A DNA stretch of 64,000 nucleotides from Crotalaria pallida (GCA_037953625.1 CM075655.1:121465001-121529000), one strand, 5' to 3'; counted from the stretch's first letter, positions 36,027 to 48,568 are shown. Numbers and translations are program-made. The notes: a model not told the origin generated them from the sequence alone.

Positions 36027-36754
36027 GGCTCGTTTGGTAATTATGATAGAATAAGGAAGTGAAATTATAAAAAATACGATGTACATCATATTAACGATGA
36101 CATTGATGAACCGGTGATGATGGTATGTAGCAACAATAGTGTTAATGTGTGAGGATATGATGGAAAAACTGCACTATCATATAACATGCTCATTTCTAAT
36201 AATCCAGCTAGAGCATAGGATGTAGAAAATGCATTAGGCAAACATGATAGGACATGATAGCACTATCAACTCCTATTGGCACACCACACTTTGAATAGAA
36301 GCTCAATAGGACAACTATCCTATCATTTCTTCCTTATCTTGCCCACAGGCTCGTTTGGTGGTCAGCATAGGATAAGGACATGACATGATGGAAAGCAAGA
36401 TAATAACATGATAACTGTTATCATGTCTAGTGTTTGATGCATATCGGATAACGATGACATTGATGAGGTGGTGATGGTGGTAACTGTTTTTGATAATGAT
36501 ATTAATTAGAGTTAATGTGTGAGGGTACGAGGGAGAAAACTTCACTATCTTATCTAATCATTTTTAACCTAGCTCCTAGCATAGGGTAAAAAATACATTA
36601 AAACAGACATGATATGATGATAAGCTAACAAGATAATACTATCATATTATGTTGACTCACCAAACATAATTAAGATAATAATAAGACAAGACATACTATC
36701 CTATATCCTATCCTTTTCTTTTTCTATTTCTTTTTTTTCCCTATTAAACGAGCC
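36027..36754. mobile_element. Foldback-type repeat with GGCTCGTTT ends, two related units
   Basis: The block opens GGCTCGTTTGG (36027) and closes AAACGAGCC (36746-36754). A second GGCTCGTTTGG occurs at 36348. The two units share 'aacgatgacattgatga' and 'gttaatgtgtgagg', so this is either a tandem pair or one element nested in another. No coding capacity. Confidence 0.6.
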
Positions 36755-36872
36755 TAAATGGATTAAAGTCAATAATATAGGAAATAGAGAAAGGAGTGTG
36801 TGTAGCAAAGAGGGGCCCAAGTCCCTCCCACCAAGATATCTACCTTTAATAAGAGAGTGGGTATATTTAGTA

Positions 36873-37148
36873 CTCTATCCGTTTCATATGTAATGTTGTT
36901 TTACCATTTGTATCATATTTTATAAGTGTTATTCTTTTATAAACCTAATACATAATTAATGTTATTTTTCCAAACACACCCCTATTTATTACGCTCTCTT
37001 TTTCACTTTCAATACATTTCTCTTTCTTCAATAATGATTATATAGGGGCATTATAGTCAAAATACAACAAATCCTTACATCATTTAACCATTTTTTAAAA
37101 CTCGTGCATAACTAAACTTAAAACACACTACGTATGAAATGGATGGAG
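36873..37148. mobile_element. Stowaway-like MITE, family E
   Basis: Begins CTCTATCCGTTTCATATG and ends CGTATGAAATGGATGGAG, an imperfect inverted repeat flanked by TA. The interior is AT-rich. Confidence 0.75.
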
Positions 37149-38337
37149 TAACGTTTTAGCTCATGTATTAATTGTTGGAAGCATTTTTATACTGCATTTA
37201 AGTATTCAACCTTTGTGATTAAATATTTTTTGACACAGTTATTTTTTGAAAACATGACTTTAGCTATTTTTTTAAGATGTGTTTACTACTATATCTTCAA
37301 ATTTGACGAAATATGTATTCAACTATTTTTATATTTTAGTATGATGCTACTATGCTTCGGCTTGGGTTTCATTAAAATGCTTCGCTGATTTTTCTTTTTT
37401 AATGTATTTGGTAAATTAAAAATATGTTTTGGGTTTTCTTTTCTAATGATAAACACATGTTACATTTGTGTTATTTTAATTTGAATTTTTTTATTATATA
37501 CTTTTTGATACAGGTTAAAAAAATTATATTGAGTAAATTTGCATTAAAAATTGACAAATTTTAGAAAATTATATTGAACAAATTTGCATTAAAAATTATA
37601 TAATAAATTTGTATTAGAAAATTACACACAAATTTTTAAGAATGTTAATTTCTACTGCACACTTGTTCATTATACATTTTTTTTAACCTGTGCCATAAAA
37701 CATATATTAAAAGAACTCAAAACAACTTAAGTAAGTTCAATATAAAAAAAAATACACAAAACATATTTTTTTTAACTTAATAGATACATAAAAAATAAAA
37801 AAAATTAAAAAACTGAAAATTGGCCGAATCATTAACTTGACCAGAGCATTATAGAACATCCCTATAATCTATCCCTTCTATATGTTTTGGATATGTCTCA
37901 TAGAGAGAACTACTTGTATTTGAATTGATAATTTTTTTATTTGCTAATAAAAAAATTAACAAATTATTTATATATATATATACACATTTATTCTTATTAG
38001 CCGATATAATATTTTTAGAAGGTAATTAAATGTTTTCGGAACATTTGTATACAACATCGTATTCATGACACCATATGTAACAAAAAATTTTGCCGAGAAA
38101 AAAATAATAATTAAATAGTAAAATGAGTGTTGATATCAAACACTGATATATAGATAAGAGCTCTTTCTAGAATTGCAAGGCCTAAGTAAATATGCACCAC
38201 AAATATTTGATTTGAGATACTGCTCTTAGCTAGGAGAGCATATCATATCTGCTATTTTATGACGTGTGTTACTTTAAGTGTGATTTAGTTCACTTTTTTT
38301 TATCGGTAAAAAAATAATTTTTTAAATTAAATATATA
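37149..38337. other. AT-rich intergenic DNA
   Basis: No gene was recognised. Short internal direct repeats around 'aaattatattga.(c)aaatttgcattaaaaatt' lie at about 37520-37600. Confidence 0.5.
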
Positions 38338-38864
38338 CTCCCTCTGTTTCATAAATGGTTATGCACAAAGGTTAAGAAATAGTTAACTGATGTGATAATT
38401 AATGATATTTAGATTCTAATGTCCCTGTAACATTATTATTGAAGAGAGATAAATATTACTCCCTCCGTCCCTAAATATAAAGCGTCTTTGAAGATTTCTC
38501 GTCTATTAAGAAAGTGAAATAATTCAGTTAATTGTATTGGAAATGTGAACTTTTGATATGTAATTTCAAAATGATCCCTATTAATATTATTGAGAATCTA
38601 AAAAGTGTTAAATAAATAAGGGTGTTTGTGGAAAAAAGTAATTAATGATCATTGAAAATTGGTATGAGACTTTATAAATAGAGACAAAATAAAAGTGCCA
38701 ATAGGGTTTTATATTTAAGGACGAAGGGAGTATATTAGAAGTGAAAAAGAGAATGTAATAAATAGAGGTATGTTGAAAACAAATAGCATTAATTATATAT
38801 TGAGTTAATTTTGTAAAAAAAAACAATACATATAAAATAAGAGACAAAAACTCTATAAATACTA
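38338..38864. mobile_element. MITE, family C, interrupted by a family A MITE
   Basis: The left end 'ctccctctgtttcataaatg' begins after TA. About 120 bases in, it is cut by the family A copy at 38459-38730 and then resumes ('tattagaagtgaaaaagaga'), running to about 38864. It directly abuts the next MITE. Confidence 0.6.
38459..38730 (+). mobile_element. Stowaway-like MITE, family A copy 3 (nested)
   Basis: Ends CTCCCTCCGTCCCTAAATAT and ATATTTAAGGACGAAGGGAG with TA flanks. One of the best preserved copies. It sits inside the family C MITE. Confidence 0.9.
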
Positions 38865-39138
38865 CTCCCTCTGGTCCTATTTATAAGTCACATTCTAGAA
38901 GGATTCTTTGGTCCTATTTATAAGTCACTTTGTATTTTCTAGGAGACATTTATTGTTATTTTCTCTTATTTGCCCTTTGCCCATTAATGTGAAGTAATAC
39001 ATTGTGAAATTCTCAATGCAAGTTAAGAGGATAAGATTGTAATGTTGAAGTATTTTTTTAAAGTTTCAAAAAACCTAACTACCCTCCTTGGTCTGTGTGA
39101 TATGGTTAAGTATGTCCTATAAATAGGACCAGAGGGAC
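38865..39138 (+). mobile_element. Stowaway-like MITE, family B copy 3
   Basis: Begins CTCCCTCTGGTCCTATTTAT and ends with 'cctataaataggaccagagg', TA flanked. Same orientation and very similar to the copy in the PKP3 promoter. Confidence 0.9.
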
Positions 39139-39173
39139 TACTATATATGAAATGAAGAAAATACTATTAAATA

Positions 39174-39466
39174 CTCCATCCGGTCCTATATATAGGACAT
39201 ACCTAACCATATTTCCCGGACCAAGGAAAGTGGTTAGTTTTGTGAATTTTATGAGAATATATTGTAACATTACAATTTTACCCCCTCCACTTTACTTGGA
39301 AAGTTCATCTTCATTAATGAATAACAAAAAACATAGTTAGTCAAAGCATTTAATAAGGGTAAAAAAGAGAAAAAACAATTAATGATACATAGGAAATATA
39401 AAATACCCAATATATAGGACCAAAAATTTCTTCTAGAAAGTGTCCTATATATAGGAACGGAAGAAG
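39174..39466 (-). mobile_element. Stowaway-like MITE, family B copy 4 (diverged)
   Basis: Ends CTCCATCCGGTCCTATATAT and ATATATAGGAACGGAAGAAG with TA flanks. The interior is inverted relative to copy 3 and more diverged. Confidence 0.75.
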
Positions 39467-39713
39467 TAATTTATAATCAAAGCGAAGTTATTTAGCGGTA
39501 CATAAAATGATACTCATTCCGAAACTAAGATAAGTTGATCTTTTAGATACGTTGTTTTAGTATCATGTTAAAGTAAAGAGTTTTGATACTCTCTCATATT
39601 TATCCAATCAAATTATAACAACTACAATATACTACTATCATGTGAAAAAAGTATATAAGTTTAATAAAATTTTGCAATCAAATCTGTGTGATCTTATTTG
39701 CAAGATTTTTTAA

Positions 39714-39992
39714 TGAGTAATATGTCAGATTAGTCCCTGACTTTGTAAGCATCGGTCAAGTTAATCCCTGACTTTATCGAAATAGTAATTTAGTCCCTGA
39801 GATTTCATTTTAGTTCACATACGTCCCTATTTTTATCTCATTTTAAAGCAAATACATCCCTGCGATAGTGACGACATGGACTAACTTGATCGACGTTCTC
39901 CTATCTCAGGGACTAAATTGCTATTTCGATAAAGTCAGGGACTAACTTGACCGACGCTTACAAAGTCAGGGACTAATATGACATATTACTCA
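39714..39992. mobile_element. Foldback element with 8-bp flanking duplication
   Basis: This 279-bp palindromic element starts TGAGTAATATGTCA and ends with its near complement. Direct repeats TTTTTTAA lie at 39706-39713 and 39993-40000. Repeated 'agtccctgac' / 'gtcagggact' units resemble the intronic element at 12741-13009, so the two may be related. Confidence 0.8.
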
Positions 39993-41606
39993 TTTTTTAA
40001 CTAAACCAATTCAATTCACAACCACTCCCAAATCATGAACCTTAATATCAAGTTTTTATTCATCTTAGGCCAGCAACCTCAACATCATGCCACTGATATC
40101 AATTTTCTTGCTAGATAACAATGAAAAAAAGAACACTTCACTGTATTTCTATTTTTCTGATCAGCTTAAAAAATTGTATTGCTGCAGTTGAGATATAATC
40201 TTCAGCACACAAGAACGTATGTTTTTGTCTAAATTTAGCATAGATTTTTGAACACCAAAAATATATAAAAAGTGGAGAACATCTTAACATATTTTCAATC
40301 TTTATTGAGTGTCAAGAATATCTCGTTGTTTTTTGACATGGTAGTATATTATACTTGTCATGATTTGATTGGAAAAATATGAGAGGGTATCAAAACCCTT
40401 TATTTTAAAAGGGTACCGAAGTAAAACCCGTTAGTTATTACCGGGACATTAATAATTAATTTTCTTTTCCTTCCTGATTCCATAGGGTCAATTTCATTCC
40501 CATATATTCCTCCAAGTGTAAAGTCTGGATAATTTATTCATTAAATTAGTGCACTAATAAAACCTGCGCATGCTTGCCCTTGTTGCATACATCGGATCTG
40601 AACAGCAAATGCGAAGATGGCACATAGTAATATCCATTTTTAATGTATACTCATCAATGGTTGGATACTAATGGCGGACACAGACCTTCCTAGCCACTGC
40701 GGTGGAGGCAAGACAAAGATATGCAATTATAATATTGTACATAAGATTCAATATAATTAGGCCATGATATCCCGTAAACAAATCCTATTTTCCACAATGT
40801 TTGTTTCACTCATCTTTATTTTATTTTCATAATATAAATCTGTGCTACGATGTTAAAAAACTTTTTTTTTTTTTTTTTACAAGAACGATGTTAAAAACCA
40901 AGTCACATATTATGTTTAATTAAATATATCCCCTATATATAGCCTAATACTAATAGGTTATAGTAATCAACAAAGACATCGCGAATGATAATCTGAAAAT
41001 TGAAGTATTTATAAGAATATGCTACTTGTGCAAGTTGGCTAGCTTCAATTATGATTTAGCATGCTGAAAACTGAAAGCATGCAGTAACTCAACATACATT
41101 TGCAACTTTAGTATAAGCAAAACAATTGACTACTCGTTCTGTATTACTGTGCCATATGTCATTTGCCACTACCTGAAGAATTTGAAGTTGTAGACTTAGC
41201 TTGTAGCCTTGCATTGTATATGGCTGTCTTTAAGGATTCGAACCATGAAAACAATAAAATTGAGCAATGAATTAGCTCTAGTGTGGAACGAAGACCCAAA
41301 TGCAGCCACAAGAATGGATGTGGGAGAACCCACCAGCTATGTTGTCAGTTAGGTCATTTCTAGAAATCAATAATGACACTTGTCTTTACATAAACATATC
41401 AGAAACGTCATAGTCCCCTTTTCGGAGGCCAATAAAGAATAGATTATATTCATCAACCATTAAGGAAAATGCTTATATTCCCAATCTTTTTATTCGTCAA
41501 TTTTAATCCCTAAATCATACTCATTTTATCCCAATATCTTGATAAAAAAAATTAAAAAATCAAAGAAGAAAATATTAATTAATAAAATTCATTAATTACA
41601 AATAGA

Positions 41607-41610
<4 letters not shown>

Positions 41611-41640
<30 letters not shown>
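41611..41640. repeat. (AT)15 microsatellite
   Basis: Fifteen perfect AT units. Confidence 0.95.
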
Positions 41641-41643
<3 letters not shown>

Positions 41644-41818
41644 CATCATTGTTTTTTTTTCACTATTAATGAATCATATATTTCATTTTCTAATAATTTA
41701 GCATATCTTTCTTTAATTTCTCGATCATAAGCATTATACTTCATTTTTAAGATATTTAATTTGTTATTTTTTTAATGTTTTTTTTTACCAAAATAATGTA
41801 AAACGAAAGGGAATGATA

Positions 41819-41820
<2 letters not shown>

Positions 41821-41863
<43 letters not shown>
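41821..41863. repeat. (TA)21 microsatellite
   Basis: About twenty-one perfect TA units, some 180 bases from a second one. Confidence 0.95.
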
Positions 41864-41868
<5 letters not shown>

Positions 41869-42980
41869 TTCGAAGCCAAAGTCTTTTATAATCAAATCAA
41901 TATGATTCATGCGGTTATTAGTGGTTAGCTAGTTCGTTTACTATTGTAGCTAGTTTATAATAATGGACTTTGACATGGATATGCTAATATACGCAGGCCA
42001 AGATCAAATTACTGAAGCACTTCTTATTCTAATTAAGAACTCTATTTATCAAATAAATTAGCATTTTGATTTGAAAAAAAAAAAAGCTCTCTATTTATTA
42101 AAACAACAACCCTTTACAATGAAAACATCATGATATTTGCATGACAAATCGAGGGTGAATCACTTGTAGCTGAAATAATATAATGTGCCATCACGCTAAT
42201 TCCTTCATGCATAATAATCATCATATCGATCTCCGTCTTCTTTCTTTCACTTTTTTTTTTTTTTTTAATTTATTTTTCTTTCTGGGTTCCAATATGACAG
42301 ATGTTTTGGTTTACGGAATTTGGATGGGACTAGTTAGCTGTAGCTTGTTCAAAGATATTGATAGGTTTAAGTAAATTAAAGAACATCGTCAAACAAAATG
42401 TAGATAAATTTACACTTAGAAAGAGCCTTCCCCGCTCATGCCATACAGAACATATCTAATCAAACAAAAGGCAGATAAGTTTACACTTAGAAAGAACCTT
42501 CCCCACTTGTTTTGTAATTATATGTTATCAAGATATTCTTTCTTTGTATATATAAAAAAAAATAAAAATAAACAGATTTAAAAATCTGAACTAAAAAATA
42601 AGTTTATTGAACGAGAAGCAAATGTACGAGATCGATAGTAGTATTTAATAAGAAGTTAAACTAAAAATTACGTGCAGTAAGGAATCAAGAAATTTTAGGT
42701 TGTGGAAGCTAGACATAAATAAATTGTAATATTAAAAATACATGTGCACATAGTATAATTTTTTTAATAAACAAAACATATCACTTATAATTTTTATATT
42801 TAAAATAAACATCAATATTTTTTTTTCCTTTTATTCAAGTTTCAAGGGGAGGGAGGAAAGGAAATAACTGAGATTTGAACTTGGGCTTATTAACAATTGT
42901 GTCTCATATAGTCCGCCACCGGAGATTGTTCTCGGAAACAAATATATTTAGTTAATTGTATTCAACATTACAAAAGGTTA

Positions 42981-43253
42981 CACTTTCCCTTCCTAAATAT
43001 AAAGCCTCTTTGGAGGATTTTATGTCCATTAAGAAAGTGAAATAATTTAGTTAATTGTATTGGAAATGTGAACTTTTGATATGTAATTTCAAAATTACTC
43101 AAATTAATATTATAGGGAATCTAAAAAGTGTTAAATAAATAAGGGTGGTTATGAAAAAAAGTAATTAATGATCATTAAAAATTGGTATGAGACTTTATAA
43201 ATAAGGACAAAATAAAAGTGTTAAGATGACCTTATATTTAGAGACGGAGGGAG
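42981..43253 (+). mobile_element. Stowaway-like MITE, family A copy 4
   Basis: Left end 'ctttcccttcctaaatataa', right end 'tatatttagagacggaggga', TA flanks, interior as in copy 3. Confidence 0.85.
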
Positions 43254-43368
43254 TAATGAACAAATCATATGGAGTAATAAAGTCCTTATATATAGTTGGA
43301 ATCAGTAGCGAATCTTGGCTTGGAATATGCATATGTTTGAATCAAATTTTAAATTTATATATTTAATA

Positions 43369-43641
43369 CTTCACATGTCCCTAATTATTAGACTATTTCG
43401 ATACTTTTATTTTGTCCATATTTATAAGACATGATGCCAATTTTCAATGATCATTAATTACTTTTTTCAATAAACACCCTTATTTATTTAACACTTTTTA
43501 GATTATCAATAATATTAATAGGGGTAATTTTGAAAATACACATCAAAAGTTCACATTTTCAATACAAATAACTAAATTAATCAACTTTCTTAATGGACGT
43601 GAAATCTCTCAAAGTGGTCTTATAATTAGGGACGGAGGGAG
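43369..43641 (-). mobile_element. Stowaway-like MITE, family A copy 5
   Basis: Inverted relative to copy 4, ending 'ataattagggacggagggag', TA flanks. Only about 115 bp separate it from copy 4. Confidence 0.85.
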
Positions 43642-43751
43642 TAATTTGAATTCTGTACCACATGCAATATGCATAAATCATAATGCATGTAACCCTAGCC
43701 ACTGAGCCTTCAAGTACATACATGTGGTTACAAAATGTTACTTAATTAATA

Positions 43752-44031
43752 CTCTGATCTCTCTGTCCCTAAATATAAGACTATTTTGACAATTTTATTG
43801 TCCCTATTTATAAGACTCTTTACCAATTTTCAATGATCATTAATTACTTTTTTCCACAAACATCCCTATTTATTTACCACTTTTTAGATTCCCAATAATA
43901 TTAATAGGGATAATTTTGAAAATACATATCAAAGTTCACATTTCCAATACAATTAACTAAATTATTCTACTTTCTTAATAGACGTGAAATCTTCCAAAAA
44001 GGTCTTATATTTAACAACGGATCGGAGAGAG
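43752..44031 (-). mobile_element. Stowaway-like MITE, family A copy 6
   Basis: Contains 'tctctgtccctaaatataag' on the left and ends '...ggatcggagagag'. Same orientation as copy 5. Copies 4, 5 and 6 lie within 1.1 kb. Confidence 0.8.
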
Positions 44032-45303
44032 TATATATTTTCAACATTTCAGGGAACAGGAGTTACAACCTACTCTAATAAAGCAAAGCCACCGGTTAGA
44101 ACATGGATAAGAAATTAAAAAAATGGAAAGTTAGATGATTACTAAGAAATAAAATAAATTTCATGTGAGTTAAAAGATGAAATTTTTTTTAGAAGAGAAA
44201 ATTTCATTCCAAAAGAGCAAAAAGTACAAGAGATACTTCAAATTAAGAACAATGGTTACAAACACCAATTACAAAAGAAAATTTCCTTTCCACCCGCTGA
44301 ATGATGCAGCCACAATGAATCCACCCAAATAAAGAATATACATGAATTCTTGGGGATTCAAGTATTTCTTATACTTGTTTCCTTTGGATCTGCTATCAAT
44401 AAATTTTTTCTTATCTAAAAAAAAAGAATACACATGAATACATGATGCTAAAATACCAAAACATGAAGTATGGCATAACAATGTAAGAGCAACCACCTGC
44501 AACATTATTAGTACAACCCAAACACTGTAACAGCAAAGAAGAAAACTTGATTCTTATATTCACCCTCACTCAATGTTCAAAAAACATGTTTTCACAACAC
44601 AAGCAAAGTGTAGAAGGTAAAGGTCAGAGAAATTACATTCACAAAAAATAAAAGAAAAAGAAAAAGCGAAAAATTGAGAGACAAAAAAGAAATAAAAAAG
44701 TAAATTAATGGATCAGAATGGTGAGAAAAAATGTTTTATTATCGACTTTAAATTTCTTTTACAAGCAGATTTTTTTTCTTCATAAAGCTAAGTATAAAAA
44801 GCTAAGGAAATATTTATGATGCAAATTCATTTAAAACTTTGTAATGGCACTTGTCTCCACTGAGATCTACATAGATCCGTCCCTCACCACGTAACTGGAT
44901 TGGATACCACCAGCATCATATCATATAAATTTAAAACCTTAAGGTATAAATTTATTAACGTATTACGTATGTGTTCTTTACTTGACTTGTTCTTTCATGA
45001 GGAGAGAGTGGGACTTACGAAACTCACTTCATTCCTAACACTTTAAATTTGTGATTGTTCGTATTCACCAAAAAAAAAATAAAATTTGTGATTGTTCGGT
45101 GCAAGTTTAATGATAAATTGTTGGGCCTAATAAAAATAAGATAGGCTGTTAGCCAAGTCATTAGGAAAGGGGGATGATGACTATATTTAATTAAATTTAT
45201 TTAATACTGCTTCTACAGCATTCATACTTTCATAGTAATTCAATCATGTCACTTATTTGACTGATTTTAATAGCGATTTAAGGTTCAATAGTTCCGATTT
45301 TAT
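44032..45303. other. AT-rich intergenic DNA
   Basis: No gene was recognised. A 78-codon minus ORF at 44269-44505 has no domain I know. Confidence 0.5.
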
Positions 45304-45318
45304 TTAGCATTATATTTT

Positions 45319-45506
45319 TTTTCCATCAAGGCTATCCTTCGGCTGATAATTGAAGGTAAGACTAATCCTCTCCGAGACATAGAGATCACCTAAGTGAGTT
45401 TTGCCTCTATCAACAAAGTATTTTTCATATCCATGGCAGGCTTCGCACCCATGATATCATGATTAAGGAACTCAGCTGTCTGTCAACTGTGGTGGACCTT
45501 CTCAGC
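45319..45506 (-). mobile_element. SINE-like element with perfect 15-bp target duplication
   Basis: Identical 15-bp repeats TTAGCATTATATTTT flank it (45304-45318 and 45507-45521). The minus strand has a degenerate B-box-like 'gggtgcgaagcctg' and ends in an A tract next to the left duplication. A truncated relative is at about 62055-62170. Confidence 0.8.
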
Positions 45507-45529
45507 TTAGCATTATATTTTCTATGTTA

Positions 45530-45880
45530 CTCACTCCGTTGCTTAATTTTTGGTTTTTTTAGACTTTTGTTTTCATTTCATATTTTTTGTTTTTTACAAT
45601 TCCAATACGTAAACATATTTTCTTTCCAATTTTAACTATTCATTCAATTATTTATCTTGTTTTTCATTAATTCTACTTTTTATCATATCTCTCCTTTCTA
45701 AATCACTATACATTAATTAATAGACACATTTCCTAATAAAAATTAAATACTACTACAATTTTCAATCAGAATTGAATAGAAACATTTTAAACAAAACACA
45801 TATAAAACTTATAATACTCAACATTTCCTTAATATATGTGCTCAAACTTAAAAAACCAAAAGTTAACAAAACCGAGGGCG
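45530..45880. mobile_element. MITE-like element, family G copy 1
   Basis: Imperfect inverted ends around 'ctcactccgttgcttaattt' and 'aaaaccgagggcg', AT-rich interior. It shares 'taatatatgtgctcaaac'-type sequence with 59514-59780. Confidence 0.5.
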
Positions 45881-45920
45881 TATCATCAATATATGAAGAA
45901 ATCTCTTCTAAAAAAATAAA

Positions 45921-46225
45921 TGAAGAAATCAATTGTTATTTTATCTTCTCAGTAGTTTAAGTTTTCTCAGGAGTAGAAGTAATTAGTTAATGTCGTTACA
46001 CGTGCTTTTCTTGATATTTTATGAAGAAATGATCAGTAGTAATTTTATCTTCTCAGTAGTTTAAGTTTTCTCAGGAGTAGAAGTAAATTGTTAGTGTCGT
46101 TACGCGTGCTTTTCTTGATATTTTATAAGAAATCAATTGTTATTTTATCTTCTCAGTAGTTTAAGTTTTCTCAGGAGTAGATGTAATTTGTTAGTGTCGT
46201 TACACGTGTTTTTCTTGATATTTTT
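45921..46225. repeat. Three tandem repeats of about 100 bp
   Basis: Copies at about 45921-46021, 46022-46125 and 46126-46225 share 'ttttatcttctcagtagttt', 'gttttctcaggagtag' and 'gtgcttttcttgatattt'. The copies are highly similar, so the array is probably young. Confidence 0.9.
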
Positions 46226-46867
46226 CTTGTCATCATCACACATTACACATAAAACTCCCTGCAGTATAAAACATCAAGGAGTATAATCTAGTGTTATTCT
46301 AAAACTAGGAAACAAAAAGAGGAATGAGCTACTCCTTTTGGTCATATTTATAACACTTAGGAAAAAAATAATTTAATTTAATTTGTATTTCAATTTTTAT
46401 TTAATTAATTTTTTTTTCAAAAACACTATTCCTATTAAATAAACATTTTTTAAAATTTTAATAATAATTATAAAAATAATTTTAAAAAATATATTAAATA
46501 TTTACATTTTTAATATCATTAACAACCTTAATTCAACTTTTTATGAGGTGAATTTCCCCTGAATGAACTTATATGTAGCCCGAGGTTGTAATTTACAACC
46601 AGTAAGAGAAACGAGCAAAACAGAAAAGGTCTCGGCACAATCCAAAAACAGCTTAGCACGAGAAAGGGATATAAGAGTTTATTTATTGTCGCCATCTATT
46701 AGTTTTGAACACTAAAATCTTCAGATAACCCCACATTACCCCGCTTTCTTTTTTCCTTCCCTTGACTTCTCTTCCATTTTCACAAAAACAAATTTCACTT
46801 TCTCAACTTTTTACAGCTTCTTACAACCAGTAGTGCCAATTAACAAGACCTAAGTAGCAACATAATA

Positions 46868-47141
46868 CTCTCTCAATCCCTAAATATAAAGCCTCTTTGA
46901 GAGATTTCACGTCCATTAAGAAAGTGGAATAATTTAGTTAATTGTATTGGAAATGTGAACTTTTGATATGTAATTTCAAAATTACCCCTATTAATATTAT
47001 TGAGAATCTAAAAAGTGTTAAATAATTAAGAGTGTTTGTGGAAAAAAAGTAATTAATGATCATTGAAAATTGGTATGAGGCTTTACAAATAGAGACAAAA
47101 TAAAAGTGTTACGAGAACTTTATATTTAGGGACGGAGGTAG
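46868..47141 (+). mobile_element. Stowaway-like MITE, family A copy 7
   Basis: Left end 'ctctctcaatccctaaatat', right end 'atatttagggacggaggtag', TA flanks; interior closely matches copies 3 and 4. Confidence 0.9.
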
Positions 47142-48554
47142 TATTATCTTATACTCTTAGCTATCCCTTTATAATAAATTTTGTCTTTTAAAAAAAATTG
47201 CAACATAATATAAATAATTGTTGTGCTAAATAGCTGCTCGCATGCTTTTGTGCTTCAATTCGAGATCCCGACATCGAAAAGGTGAAAGGTAATTTTTCAG
47301 ATGAATTAGGATAAAAAAATTTTGAAAACTCATTTCGATCAGAGATTATTGAAGAAATTATCACAATGTTGCTAGAAATTAAAAAATGTTTATCAAATTT
47401 TTTAAAATTTTTGATACCCCATATCGGAATAACAATTTTTGACTTTGGTTTGTTGGAACAAACTACATGGCAACGTAAACAAAAAAAAGAAAAGAAAAAG
47501 TTCAAAAGTGAGTATATTGAAAAATGAGAGTGAAGAAGATGGAGGGGTTAGAATTTGGAAAGAGACAAAGGAGCTGGGATTTGAAGGTTAAGGTTTATGG
47601 AAGTGAATGGGTTTTGGATGATTGGAGAGAAAAATTAGAGTAAGGAGCATTTTGAAGTTTTTCTATTTTTAATGGGTTTAAAACTAATTTGTCGACAAAT
47701 TATTTTGCCACTCCAACACTTGCCAATGTCACCCCCAAAAATGCGTGAAAAGATAAAAATACCTTCTTTCACGTAACACTCATGTCGTGAATAGAAGTCA
47801 CGAACCATTTTAAAAGGTATGGTGGCTCACGACCAAGCTTTTTTTAGCCAAAATGATCAAACCCAAGAACAACCTTACACACAAGACTTGTGCAATTGTG
47901 CTCACGTTTGTCTTATCGTTAATTGGTTTCAAATTTGCCATTATGAATAGATGAGGATGAGTTAACAAATCAATATAAATGAAAATTTAAATTTACTAAA
48001 AGGGCAAAAAACATAAATGGTTCGGTCCGGTCCGATTCGGTTTATTTAACACATTTAGTTAAAATTTAAAATATTAGATATAACATAAATCCAAATTAAT
48101 CAAATACTTAATTAGGTCTGGTTACTGCATTTGTTTTGTTTAGATAATTGATAAAAATGATATGTTTTAACATGCAATTAGCCTTTAGCAAATAATAATG
48201 AAGTAGTGCCATTTGGTTTTTTTTTTGGTTTCTTTGGATTTAAAAAAAAAAAAAAACACGTTGCGACATGAGGTTGTATAGATCAACGAAGCAGCATCTT
48301 TGATTTGGGTTCGGACTAGGTCTCTAATATTTTTCTTTTTTAGTAAATGGATTGGGGTTAAAAAAATATTGGAGTAATCGATCCGGTCCGATCTGCATGG
48401 TCTAAAAAATTATGAGATCATGAACCGAATCATAAAGCAACGGTCTAAAAATTTGAAGACTGGACCGGACCATGAGACTAGGCCGGACTACATTTTTTTG
48501 TCTGGTCCTATCCGATTCAATCCCAGCGATCTAATAGGAACCACTTACACCCAT
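47142..48554. other. Intergenic DNA with a ggtccggtccg-type repeat
   Basis: The stretch at about 48015-48530 has scattered 'cggtccggtccgattcgg' and 'gaccggaccat' motifs, typical of old hAT-type plant repeats, but the ends were not resolved. A 105-codon minus ORF at 47188-47505 shows no known domain. Confidence 0.4.
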
Positions 48555-48568
48555 ACCAATGATCTTTC

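Larger units (their letters stand above)
40001..42980. other. AT-rich intergenic DNA with microsatellites
   Basis: No gene was recognised. It contains two long AT microsatellites and a short duplicated phrase ('agataa.tttacacttagaaag') at about 42400 and 42472, about 71 bases apart. An A/T-rich ORF at 42183-42374 looks like chance. Confidence 0.5.

Noticed and set aside
42981..44031. Regularly spaced repeats as a CRISPR-like array
   Set aside because: The repeats are ~270-bp TA-flanked MITEs in mixed orientation in a plant nuclear genome, not short direct repeats with spacers.
47188..47505. 105-codon minus ORF
   Set aside because: No motif or repeats of a known family; AT-rich composition and lack of a neighbouring exon make chance likely.
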